Assembly: GCF_040183065.1 (NCBI RefSeq)
Contig: NC_091131.1
Span: 15,455,800 to 15,519,799 of the forward strand
Direction: 5' to 3'
DNA from: Periplaneta americana
Lineage: Eukaryota; Arthropoda; Insecta; Blattodea; Blattidae
DNA: 64,000 nt
In this document: positions 55,627-64,000 of the stretch, piece by piece
Numbering within the stretch: position 1 is the stretch's first letter
How the letters are laid out: every line of letters begins with the position of its first letter
Notes under the pieces: model-generated
Seen by the model: the letters and a program-made list of their open reading frames with translations, nothing else
What the model was told of the DNA's origin: nothing
The model's database searches: none
Position numbers and translations under genes: made by a program

Positions 55627-56515
55627 GTGTTAATAAATTAAACAATATTTTTTTTTCTGTCAATTTACTATTTCATCTTCCCGATCAATTTCATGTTATA
55701 GAATCGAAAAGTCTTCAATAATGAAATTAAGTTATATCAATTTATTATTTTAATAACATTCTATCAGTTACAATAATTATTGGGAAATCGTAGACGACGT
55801 ACTTTTTTCAACAATTAAAAAAAAAATATATATTTTTTCTGTAAAACTTTTTTCTTGTGACAAACAATAAATTAGAATAGTGAAGGGGAAAATTAAGTTT
55901 ATATTGTCAATTTATTTCAGTTGGTATACTTGTCAACAATAATGATATTACTTTCTTTCCTGCGAAGTCGTTTTAATGACACTTACTCAGTTAGTTCTGC
56001 TTGTATGTACATCTTCAACAATAATTATATTAAGGTTTCCGTGTCAATTTATTATTTAATGATATCCCGTCAATTACGGCAGTTTAGAAATTGTACACTC
56101 TGGAACAATAAGACAAATTGCTTCCTGTCAATTTACCATTTCCACGACACCCGACCAATTACAACGGGTAATGAATCGACTGCTATTCAACAATTGAATG
56201 CATTGCTTCCGTCTGCCATTTCCACGGCACCCAACTAATTGCGAAGGTTTTGCACACTCTTAAACAATTGGACAATATGTCCCGTGTTAATTTACCTCTT
56301 CTGCCATCCCCAATTAATAAAAAGTGTTAAAGGATGGGAACATACATGTATTTTATTTCCCGTCAAACGTGTTGTATCGTAATACATACGTCTATTCGAA
56401 GATTTAAGAAACTGATGTCTTCCTGGTTAAAATGCAAAGAATTATGACGCAAATTAAAATAATACATATCACGTGATGTGAAAACGTAATTTCATTGGTG
56501 TGACGCCATAAAGAC
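55627..56515. other. Stretch with many CAATTTA/TTATT motifs, no gene
   Basis: The motif CAATTTATTATTT or CAATTTACCATTT recurs irregularly (55661, 55738, 56046, 56143) with spacing of 75-310 bases. It looks like a diffuse degenerate repeat. No coding evidence; a 105-codon frame at 55921-56238 lacks domains. Confidence 0.35.
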
Positions 56516-56879
56516 CATTCACAATGAAAATTAAACATAACTGTAACATGATCATAGAAGTTTGCGGCCAGGCTACCAAATGGGATCATTCAAAATTATT
56601 CACACAAACATTACCGTAAGACGTTAACATGGAAGTTTGCAAACTCCAATCTTCCATGCTTATGCTTACGTGATTTGCAAACAGAACACAATCGTGGAGC
56701 GCTGAAGTATACGACAGAATATGAGGAAATGGCGTCGTTGTTGTTTCCATGGTTACCAAGTATGTTTGCTGTTATGTTTATGTTCCCATCGTGAATGATG
56801 GTATGACTTCTTGATTTTACCGTAACGTTTACATTCTTAAGTTAACGCTTACGTTATGTTTAATTTTCATTGTGAATGA
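56516..56879. mobile_element. 364-bp MITE
   Basis: TIRs CATTCACAATGAAAATTAAA and its inverse ending at 56879. Target duplication unclear. It contains an X-box-like GTTTCCATGGTTAC (56743-56756). Confidence 0.75.
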
Positions 56880-57146
56880 GCCATAACATGCGATGTTCCA
56901 AAAGCAATCTCCGAAATCCGAATCATACGCAGTAAATATTTCTCAAGTCTCGTTTTATTCAGTCCTCTAAAGTTCCTTATTCGTTGTCCGCTGTAGAAAA
57001 TATAGGCCTGCTAGGATATGTCTCTACTGAAGAGTTGCACAGGAATACATTTTATTTTATAACTTTTGTTGGCAAGCCTGTGGTACAGACAATACAGATT
57101 TTTTTCCTCCCGAATACTACGATTCCCCTGTGACATCCCAACAATT

Positions 57147-57180
<34 letters not shown>

Positions 57181-57771
57181 TGTTACGAATTAATGTGAAT
57201 CCATCGCCTGTAGTGCACTCTGGATAGTCCCTGACGAACTAGTACTCTATGGTTCTCGGCACTAGCGGCATCTATGAGCACGCTCATAGAGTCAGGGCGA
57301 GTAACGGTAAGTTAAGGATCCTGTCAATGGACAAAAATATTAACTGTTGAACAATATTAAATTCCTTTACCATTGTTAATTGCCATGAAAATACCAAATT
57401 TACAGGAAAGTCATTATTTTAGTTGTTTTAGGTGTGCGAATTTTTTCATTAAAATATTAAATTGGTAACAAGAATTAAAGTTTTATTCTAATAGAGCGCA
57501 CAATTACGCTAATCATTGTAATATTGTTTGTCACTTATATAATAAATTCGTAAGAAACTTACTTAAAGTATTACTCCTAAGCCGTTACAATTGGTTGGGC
57601 GTCACTAAAATAATTATTTGACAGGGAAAACTAAATTTATTTTGGAGTACTATTGCTTAACAGTCGCAATTTTATGTCACTAAAATAATAAATTACAAGA
57701 AACTGTGGGTATGTTTAACGACTTGACAGAAATAAATAAATATCCCTGTAAAGATGGTGCAACCGTTTAAC
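56880..57771. other. Stretch with (ATC)n, no gene
   Basis: (ATC)n at about 57148-57180, followed by a GC-richer segment to 57320 that may be a LINE 3' end with a (GAT)n tail on the minus strand; too short to assign. Confidence 0.35.
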
Positions 57772-57773
57772 TA

Positions 57774-58631
57774 CCAGGGTTGGGCAGTTAAAACCGGCCC
57801 CATCTCATGTCATATGATTTGGAAAATAAATCATGTAGGGTATTGATTTCTTTTCTTTCTTTTTTCTTGAAAATGTAATTATGTTGGCTATACTGTATCT
57901 TCCGCGTGTTTTGTGTCATTGTTGTCGCGCCATTGTTGCTTATAACCTCTTCTGGTTGCTGTTTAAAAGTCAGACGTTCTAAACACATGTAAAGAGTTGT
58001 TCTTTAAATAAGCATGACTTATTCAATACCAGAGCGAATATTCGTTGTGGAGGCGTACGTACAGACCAGCTCTATTAAGGAAACACAACAATTATTCAGA
58101 GACAAATATCCGCTTCGCTCAGTACCAGCGAAAAGCAGTATTCAAGATTTGGTGCGAAAATGGCGTACGACTGGATCCATAAAAAATGTGACAAGGAACA
58201 GAACTCCTTCTGTCCGGACTCCTCAACTTACCGCGCGAATTAATGAATTTATGACTAGGAGTCCTCGAAAGTCTACCACGAGATTGGCTCAACAGGTTCA
58301 TGTGAATAGGAGAACTTGCGGACGCGTGTTGAAGTGATTGAAATTCAAACCGTACCGAGTGACAGCTGTACAACAATTGAAAGAGCCCGATAGAGATAAA
58401 CGTGTAAATTTCTGCCGCTGGTTGTTGGACGTGGTTGCAGTTGCATCCGCAGTATCACCCATGAGGAATTGACACGTGTTTTCATGAACCTGTTAAAACG
58501 TGCACAGAAGTGTCTAGATGCAGATGGAGGGCACTTGTAACATTTATTATGAAGGTAAATTTGAAGTTTGTTTCAAATCATTAGTACCTATCAATGTCAT
58601 AACACGGACCGGTTTTATCTGCCCAAACCTG
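57774..58631 (+). mobile_element. mariner-like element, internally deleted
   Basis: TIRs AGGGTTGGGCAGTTAAAACC and the inverse of AGGTTTGGGCAGATAAAACC, flanked by TA at 57772-57773 and 58632-58633. The N-terminal HTH half is intact (58014-58337) and joins to the extreme C-terminus near 58440; the DDE/DDD core is gone. Confidence 0.88.
58014..58337 (+). pseudogene. mariner transposase N-terminal HTH region
   Basis: MTYSIPERIFVVEAYVQTSS, LRSVPAKSSIQDLVRKWRTT, KSTTRLAQQVHVNRRTCGRV: paired helix-turn-helix DNA-binding domain of a mariner subfamily common in insects. The open frame stops after LK, but the similarity continues (LKFKPYRVTAVQQLKEPDRD) beyond the stop until the deletion joint near 58440. 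A C-terminal scrap (RAQKCLDADGGHL) follows at 58500-58540. Confidence 0.85.
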
Positions 58632-58960
58632 TACTAGGATTTTAGGCTTTATTAAATAGTAAGTTGGCAAGACAGTCGTTCATTTCACTAATGTAAGAAT
58701 TCTTGGTGGTCTTGGGGTAACAGTGCTGGCTTTGTATCGGAGGTTTGCGTAATACGCATAGTTACAGAATTATAGCAGTTTTTAATCACAGAATGTTTCT
58801 GTGAACAGAGGATACAGTTCTGACATTTTTAGTTGTACTGTTGTTGTTTAGTCATCTATCCAAAGACAGGTTGAAACCCCGTAACTTCATAAGTTTAGTG
58901 ACACCAATAAATAAGGCATCACTCATGAAGAAACAAAAGCCAGGAGATAATGGGGTAGGG
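58632..58960. other. Short stretch without recognisable feature
   Basis: AT-rich sequence between the mariner element and the element at 58961; no frame or repeat of note. Confidence 0.35.
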
Positions 58961-59266
58961 CAGGGTGCGATTTAAGATTTCCTATGGGGTGGGGATAGAA
59001 TTCTAGATAGAGAATACCATACATGCAATTATTATTATCCTCATTTGTTACAGCTCAACGCTTGGTCGCACTGAGTTGCTTGTCTTGCATCTTGATCATA
59101 ATAATAATTATATCCATGAGCAGGCTTAAGATAAGATGTGTAATTCCTAAGTTATTGATTGTTGTCAGTTTGGCGGTGATGATAATACATCAATATTATT
59201 TTCTTTGCTTACTTTATACTTTATAAAGTGTAATCATATTAAAACAATAAAATCATATTTTGTGAT

Positions 59267-60203
59267 CATAGGCGGAGAGAGAACCGTTTCCTTGGGGGGA
59301 CAAAGCAAAACCATAGAATTCCGATATAACGAGATTATGGGGGACATCATTTATCTCCTCCCCCGTTACAGCTTACTTTTTTTTTCCCCTCTTGTACAGA
59401 GGAGGGATCTGAAGGCTTATAATGCAGCCTGAGGCTTTTTGTGCTTACCACTCCTATTCTGTGAATGATTGGGTAGCCGAATGGCCGCGCTGTTGTACAA
59501 GTACAGCACGCCGCACCGTGAACTTAACCCGGGTTATTGTATGGATGGTGATATGGGAATTAATGATGGCGAAATGAGTCCGAGATCCAACACCGAAAAT
59601 TACCCAACAATTCTGCTTCAATTGTTTGAGGAAAAACCTCGGAACTTTCCCCAACCAGGATTTGAACCTGAGCCCGCTCGTTTCATGGCCAGACGTGCTA
59701 ACCATCACTCCACAGCGATGGACCAATTTTACATTTACTCTATCTGTTTATTTAAAAAAAGCAAGATGTGTCATATGAAATGTAAATTCTAATTATTTTG
59801 CTTAATCTCGTCTTTAAGTTTACACATTATACCGGGATCACTTTTCTTTTTTCTGTATTGTTGTGCAGTATGTTATTCATATATCTCCAAGTGGCAGCCT
59901 GAACAGCTGCAAACTTCTAACACATCAGCACAAAAAAAAACAACATTACAGTGCTTCCATTCCTCAAATGAGGTATAGAAATTCTTAAACATTCAGAAAT
60001 TTAAAATAAATATTATAGTCCAGACACATTATGTGAAGACATTAATTCGTTAATTTAAGCACAGAAACTTAATCATAAACAAAAGGAAGAAACAACTTTT
60101 GAATTCAATATTTTATAACGTTAATAGAAAAAAAAAAAAGAGTTCGACCACGTTTGGTGGGGCACTACCCCCCCCCCCATGTCCTCCCATAACTCCGCCT
60201 ATG
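59267..60203. mobile_element. hAT element with nested SINE
   Basis: Ends CATAGGCGGAG and inverted CTCCGCCTATG; flanks TTTGTGAT (59259-59266) and TTTGTGAG (60204-60211) match at 7 of 8. No transposase. A SINE fragment lies at 59535-59730. Confidence 0.75.
59535..59730 (-). mobile_element. SINE fragment, second subfamily
   Basis: Minus strand: head TGGAGTGATGGTTAGCACGT, box B-like GGTTCAAATCC, GGTTTTTCCTCAAACAATTG, lacking the terminal tail. Same subfamily as 50285. Confidence 0.75.
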
Positions 60204-60311
60204 TTTGTGAGGGAGGATTCAAGTTATCCCTGGCAGGGATATTAATATGAATTTATGAGAGGGGGATAACGTTCCAACAGGGGGAAATCCCCCCCATTAA
60301 TTCGCACCCTG

Positions 60312-60618
60312 GAGGGTCATCAATATTATTAATAGGGTTAGAATTTTGTTGAAATTGCATCTTTTTTCTAGTAAGCCAGAAACATAGCTGCTTTAGTATT
60401 TATATGTTATGTGATAAACTGAGTGTTTTAACACACATTTGTTAGGGCATTTTTTTTTTTTTTTGCATTTGTTGCCTCTTACAAGTCATAAGAGCATCTT
60501 TTGTTTTATTCTCGGACATTTTTTTAGGTATTTTAATTTAATTTCGGCCATAAATCCCCATTATTAATATAAAATAATGCTTATTTCCTTTGATATTTTG
60601 TCTACATATTTTATCCAT
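60312..60618. other. Intron sequence without recognisable feature
   Basis: AT-rich, with T runs near 60450. Repeated phrases TAGGGCATTTTT and TTTTTAGG (also 61217-61300) resemble the subterminal TTTTAGGC motifs of the hAT at 30035, so a decayed relative may be present. Confidence 0.35.
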
Positions 60619-60634
60619 TAATACCCATTATTTT

Positions 60635-60892
60635 TTTGCTTGGTTATCTAACGACGCTGTATTAACTACGAGGTTATTTAGCTCGATGGAATTGGTGATA
60701 GCGATATGATATTTGGCGAGATGAGGCCGAGGATTCGCCATAGATTACCTGACATTTGTCTTACAGTTGGGGAAAAACCTCGAAAAAAAAAACCCCAACC
60801 AGATAACCAGCCCAAGCGAGAATCGAACCCGCGACCAGCGCAACTTCGGGTTGGCAGGAAAGCGCCTTAAACGATCAAGCTAAGGAGGTGGC
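60635..60892 (-). mobile_element. tRNA-derived SINE
   Basis: Minus-strand member of the 4806 family, flanked by a 16-bp duplication TAATACCCATTATTTT (60619-60634, 60893-60908). Box B CGGGTTCGATTCTC; tail ACGACGCTGT inverse plus T/A runs. Confidence 0.92.
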
Positions 60893-61015
60893 TAATACCC
60901 ATTATTTTGTATAACATTTTAATCCTTTTTCTACACAAATATTGCCCTTTTAACGTAGTACACTCCAACCACCCCTTCAATATAGACTCCTTTATACTTG
61001 CTAATTCCAGATAAG

Positions 61016-61052
61016 AATGGCGTTCTGGTGGACTACATGGAAACTACATCAG
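61016..61052 (+). CDS. Possible short exon 3 of the host gene
   Basis: Two adjacent acceptors (TTCCAG at 61010 and ATAAG at 61015) precede a segment ending CATCAG|GTAAAA. From 61016, in phase 0 after exon 2, it reads NGVLVDYMETTS. From 61011 the same phase gives IRMAFWWTTWKLHQ, also open. The first looks more protein-like and fits the acidic, Thr-rich context. Short exons are easily mistaken by eye. Confidence 0.3.
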
Positions 61053-61901
61053 GTAAAATAATTAATTAAAGTGTACCACTTACAATTAGAAAAATATATG
61101 TAAAATTAAATAAACTTAAATATTGGTACTAGAATTTAATTTAATTACTGGTCTAAATATTAAGTAGTACAAAACCGCTTTTCCTACTAAGCCAATTGTG
61201 TACGAACAATTTTTAGGGCATTTTTAAGGGCATTTTTGAAAGATTTTTAGGTCATGAATGCATTGTTTTTAGGACATTTTTTCATGATTTATAGGTCATC
61301 AAAATCCTAGCCCTAATTATTAATATACCGGTATTTTAATCTTGAAATCAGGGTGGGCCAATTGCCCCCTTCCAATCTCTTTAAATAACGCCTGCAACTA
61401 CTCTATATGAAACCTCAACTGTTGAATCGTTTGATTATCGCTGATGTGCAAACTGGTCTCGTTGGATGTTAGATAAGGAGATTTCCCTGACCATATCGAC
61501 TCTTGCTCGGGTAGGGAACGGTTTCTGCGAATGACGAAGTGTCGCTGTTCCTGCCTTCCTGCTCAGGCCAAGTTCAACGTCACGTCACGGCACAGCCGCC
61601 AGCTCCAGATTCTTGGGAACCGGTTGCAGCAGCCTGAACTCCGCTAATGATGCGATCTCTGCGTGCTGACGTCCCTCATTAGACACTAAAGTGTTGTGTA
61701 TCCCTCGCGATTCAGTTGACTGCCGTGTCTTGGGTCTGTTTTGACTATTAATTACAACTGCACATCTGAGTCCGCTTCCTTACACGACTGCAATTCCGTA
61801 ACCTAGCAACGAGACCCTGATGAAACAACGGTGAATTATTGTAAGAGAACAGGAAGTTACCTCTGAAATTCTGCATACGATTTGATATCAATAATGTTAA
61901 A
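61053..61901. other. Stretch without a supported gene
   Basis: 61500-61820 is GC-richer (for example CACGTCACGGCACAGCCGCC) but has no domain-bearing frame. It could be an untranslated or regulatory segment. Confidence 0.3.
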
Positions 61902-62558
61902 ATAGTACATTATGCAACGAGCTATAATGGTAGTAATTAAGACGCGAGTATATTTATGAAACGAGCGCAAGCGAGTTTCATAATTTTCATACGAGCGTCT
62001 TAATTACCATTATAGGCAAGTTTCATACGACTTTTTATGCTCGACCATATTTTTAATTTGAAATTATTCATAAGTATTCATGTTATTCTTATCTGACTGG
62101 GGAGTGGAAGTGACCTTGTGCAATATCTCGTAAATTGTGGGATGTGCGCAGACGCGAAAGTATTGATTTTTTCCGAGGAACAAATGTAATTGACCTTGAT
62201 ATAATCTAGAGAGTAAAATGAACATTAATCTTGATATAACCTGGAAATTGATTTAGACATTGAAAAACGAGATGACAAATTGAATTTATTTGAATATTAT
62301 TCACAATTAACGCTAATTATTATAGTAACAGAACATAACCTTCTGCGACAGTATTGGATTTCCAGCCTCCGTGACGTTTCGCTAGTTGTCTTTCGATTGC
62401 ATATCCGAGAATAATCGATACTTGCGCTTTCATATTGCTACAATGGTGCTTTCTGATTGGTGGAAAACCTGAACTTTAATGAATAGGTGTACTTTAATGA
62501 GGTCCATTAAAGGGCTGCTACCAGGTGTATAATTACTACATTTCGGCATGGTCGAGCA
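61902..62558. repeat. 0.65-kb hairpin-headed dispersed repeat, copy B
   Basis: Aligns with 9832-10465 from TACATTATGCAACGAG to GGTCGAGCATAAAAG. The hairpin head (TATAATGGTAGTAATTAAGA with its inverse) and the CTTTAATGAATAGGTGTACT block are the best conserved parts; the region after TTTTTATGCTCGACC varies more. Confidence 0.85.
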
Positions 62559-62596
62559 TAAAAGAATAAACGAAGTTTAAATTAAAAGAAAACAAG

Positions 62597-62765
62597 GCCC
62601 GGGTTCAAATCCTGGTTGGGACAAGTTACGTAGTTGAGGTTTTTTTTCCGGGGTTTCCCTCAACCCATTAAGAGCACAATGGTAGATAACTTTCAGCGCT
62701 GGACGCTGGACTCATTTCGCTGGCATTATCATCTTCATTTCACTCAGATCCTACATAATCATGGT
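62597..62765 (+). mobile_element. 5'-truncated SINE, second subfamily
   Basis: Starts at box B (GGGTTCAAATCCTGG) and continues GTTGAGGTTTTTTTTCCGGG, CTCAACCC, then CTGGACTCATTTCGCTGGCA. It joins directly to the GATTTAAGACGGCGC segment. Confidence 0.75.
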
Positions 62766-63757
62766 GATTTAAGACGGCGCTTATTCCGTCGGATCCCGGC
62801 CACTTAGTCACTCGTAATGAGTGCACCTCTGCACATTAATATTGTGAATTTTATTTCCACTCAACGATAGGATTTTATTCTTCCAACAATAATTCCTTTC
62901 TACAATTCACCTTAAACGCTTTCGTCAACAATTGGATTTTCACTCAACACAGTATTCGTTATAGTACTCAACTGACGGCAATGACAATTTACTTGGACTA
63001 TTACGAACAACAATGAACTGTTAATCTTAACTAATATTCACAAAGCACTATTTACAAATCAGAACTGTCAGTTCTCAGTTCTTCTAGCTCAGTCACTCGA
63101 GTTCACAGTATCTCGAACCACAGACCTTCAGAGACAGTTCACTGTACTCGAACTCAGGTCCCTCCAACTGCGGTCCACTGCACTCGAACTCAGGTCCCTC
63201 CAACTGCGGTCCACCGCACTCGAACTCAGGCCTTCGGATGCTGACATAGTCGCGGACGCACACTCGAGTCGAACTCCGGTACACAAGACTGGCTTGCTTG
63301 CTTGCTCTGGCTTACTCACTGAATGGCTGAATAAACTGAAAAACTCCTCGCGTTCACTGGCGTTTCTTCTTTTATAGCGAAATCATAGTTGCGAGAAATT
63401 TCTACAGGTGTGCAGAGAATTATCTGGATATCTCCACTTCGACGGACTTCTGGAAGAGTCGGGAGGATCCGTTCCCCATTCACTGCCTAAGTAGCAGCTG
63501 CGCGCGCAGCCTCCCCTCGCGTGTAGGCCCTTTCCCCACTTCTCTCCGCCGCGCGCTGTCCCTCCGTGCTCCGCGCGATCTGCTCTCTTGCGGAACGCTG
63601 GTCGTGAGTTCGAATCTCACATCGCTGTCACAATATATTGGACATTGTGCTACGGTCACATATCTGTGACGCAGTGCATGAGGGTTTGCCACTAGAGTGA
63701 ACCTAAGAGGTGGAACTTAAACTGAGAGGATTCAATCCGGTATCGGAATGGGAATCA
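62766..63757. mobile_element. Composite repeat sharing its ends with 35850-36050
   Basis: GATTTAAGACGGCGCTTATT...GTGCACCTCTGCACAT at the left and CCACTAGAGTGAACC...GGAACTTAAACTGAGAG at the right also occur in order at 35859-36020. Here about 0.8 kb is inserted between them (62843-63636), including a 36-bp tandem repeat and a GC-rich part ending in a box B-like GAGTTCGAATCTC. Confidence 0.6.
63143..63230. repeat. 36-bp tandem repeat, about 2.5 units
   Basis: Unit TGCACTCGAACTCAGGTCCC + TCCAACTGCGGTCCAC repeats at 63143, 63179 and 63215 (partial). Being a multiple of three it yields a repeated GPEFEC/GPQLE peptide on the minus strand, but there is no sign this is translated. Confidence 0.85.
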
Positions 63758-63895
63758 GGTGTGGCTTAGTGGATAGAGCGTCAGCACGTAGAGCTGAAAA
63801 CCCGGGTTCAAATCCCGGTGCCGGAGAGAATTTTTCTCCGTTCCACCCATCCTTCATCATTATCATGGCAGTTGATAAAAGCGTCGTAAAATAAC
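63758..63895 (+). mobile_element. SINE with tRNA-like head
   Basis: Head GGTGTGGCTTAGTGGATAGA with anticodon-loop ACGTAGA and T-arm CCCGGGTTCAAATCCCGG, then CGGAGAGAATTTTTCTCCGT, and a tail AAAAGCGTCGTAAAATAACC. The head equals that of the composite at 36051; the tail equals that of the other SINEs. Confidence 0.8.
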
Positions 63896-64000
63896 CAATT
63901 AAAAAGTATACGGAGGTAGCTTGATGATCCTTGTTATACATGGTGTTCGAAACCGGATTTCGCTACCTATCGTAGCTCCCCAAAATCATCACGATGCTCG

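Larger units (their letters stand above)
58961..60311. mobile_element. Outer TIR element holding a hAT
   Basis: Ends CAGGGTGCGATTTAAG and the inverse of CAGGGTGCGAATTAAT. A hAT (59267-60203) takes up most of its length. Duplication not convincing. Probably itself hAT-like. Confidence 0.5.

Noticed and set aside
59469-59792. 107-codon plus frame
   Set aside because: Antisense translation of a SINE (the RELNPGY and FEPEPARF phrases derive from tRNA-like box B sequences).
63093-63319. Repeated EFEC/PQLE peptide as a structural protein
   Set aside because: Only 2.5 repeat units within a mobile composite, two overlapping frames equally open, no start context.
1-64000. LTR retrovirus, Polinton or other capsid-bearing element
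   Set aside because: No gag, protease, integrase, envelope or capsid-type motifs and no LTR pair were seen; all retroelement pieces fit LINE, SINE or Penelope types.

Overview
This is AT-rich eukaryotic DNA dominated by interspersed repeats. Introns with GT/AG borders, tRNA-headed SINEs, several LINE clades, Penelope-like elements (PLEs) and very many hAT relics point to an arthropod. I recognise some families, notably the LINE 3' end with the CETW and WRKLHN blocks and a (TAAG)n tail and the SINE tails ending GCGTCGTTAAATAA, as typical of cockroach genomes, probably Periplaneta. That species call is recollection plus inference; no marker gene proves it.

Host coding content is small. The best host gene starts at 47838 (+): a signal-peptide exon, a 6.2 kb intron, a Thr/Asp/Glu-rich second exon at 54153-54324, and perhaps a short third exon near 61016. 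It probably runs past the window end. A THAP zinc-finger exon at 12226 lies between 33-bp inverted repeats and is more likely transposon than host.

Layout. 0-12 kb: a palindromic twin-tRNA retroelement, a 67-bp satellite, PLE derivatives, hAT elements (one holding a SINE, one holding another hAT), a LINE 3' end, and a pogo element split by a LINE. 12-14 kb: a four-level nest (SINE in a 250-bp MITE in another MITE in a THAP-bearing element). 15-18.6 kb: a pogo-like element split by a PLE with inverted arms, another small PLE, and a second 250-bp MITE. 18.6-28 kb: mostly featureless, apart from a LINE 3' end, a hAT MITE and PLE remains. 28-33 kb: a second twin-tRNA element and an almost complete 2.85-kb hAT with perfect 8-bp target duplications. 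35.5-42.6 kb: the densest nest, with a tRNA-armed composite, a LINE split by a hAT, two further hATs placed end to end on one 8-bp target, LINE tails and a SINE. 43.7-47.7 kb: an R2-like LINE 3' end, a TIR element of unknown family and a mariner relic directly upstream of the host gene. 47.8-61 kb: the host gene with its intronic transposons. 61.9-64 kb: a second copy of a 0.65-kb hairpin-headed repeat and a SINE composite.

The most unusual theme is a set of retroposed units whose two ends are tRNA-like sequences in opposite orientation, each flanked by 11-19 bp target duplications. Second is a family of short PLE derivatives with inverted arms, defined ends and a hammerhead-like motif. Coordinates were read by eye and may be off by a few bases. 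I saw no LTR retrovirus, Polinton or other capsid-bearing element.
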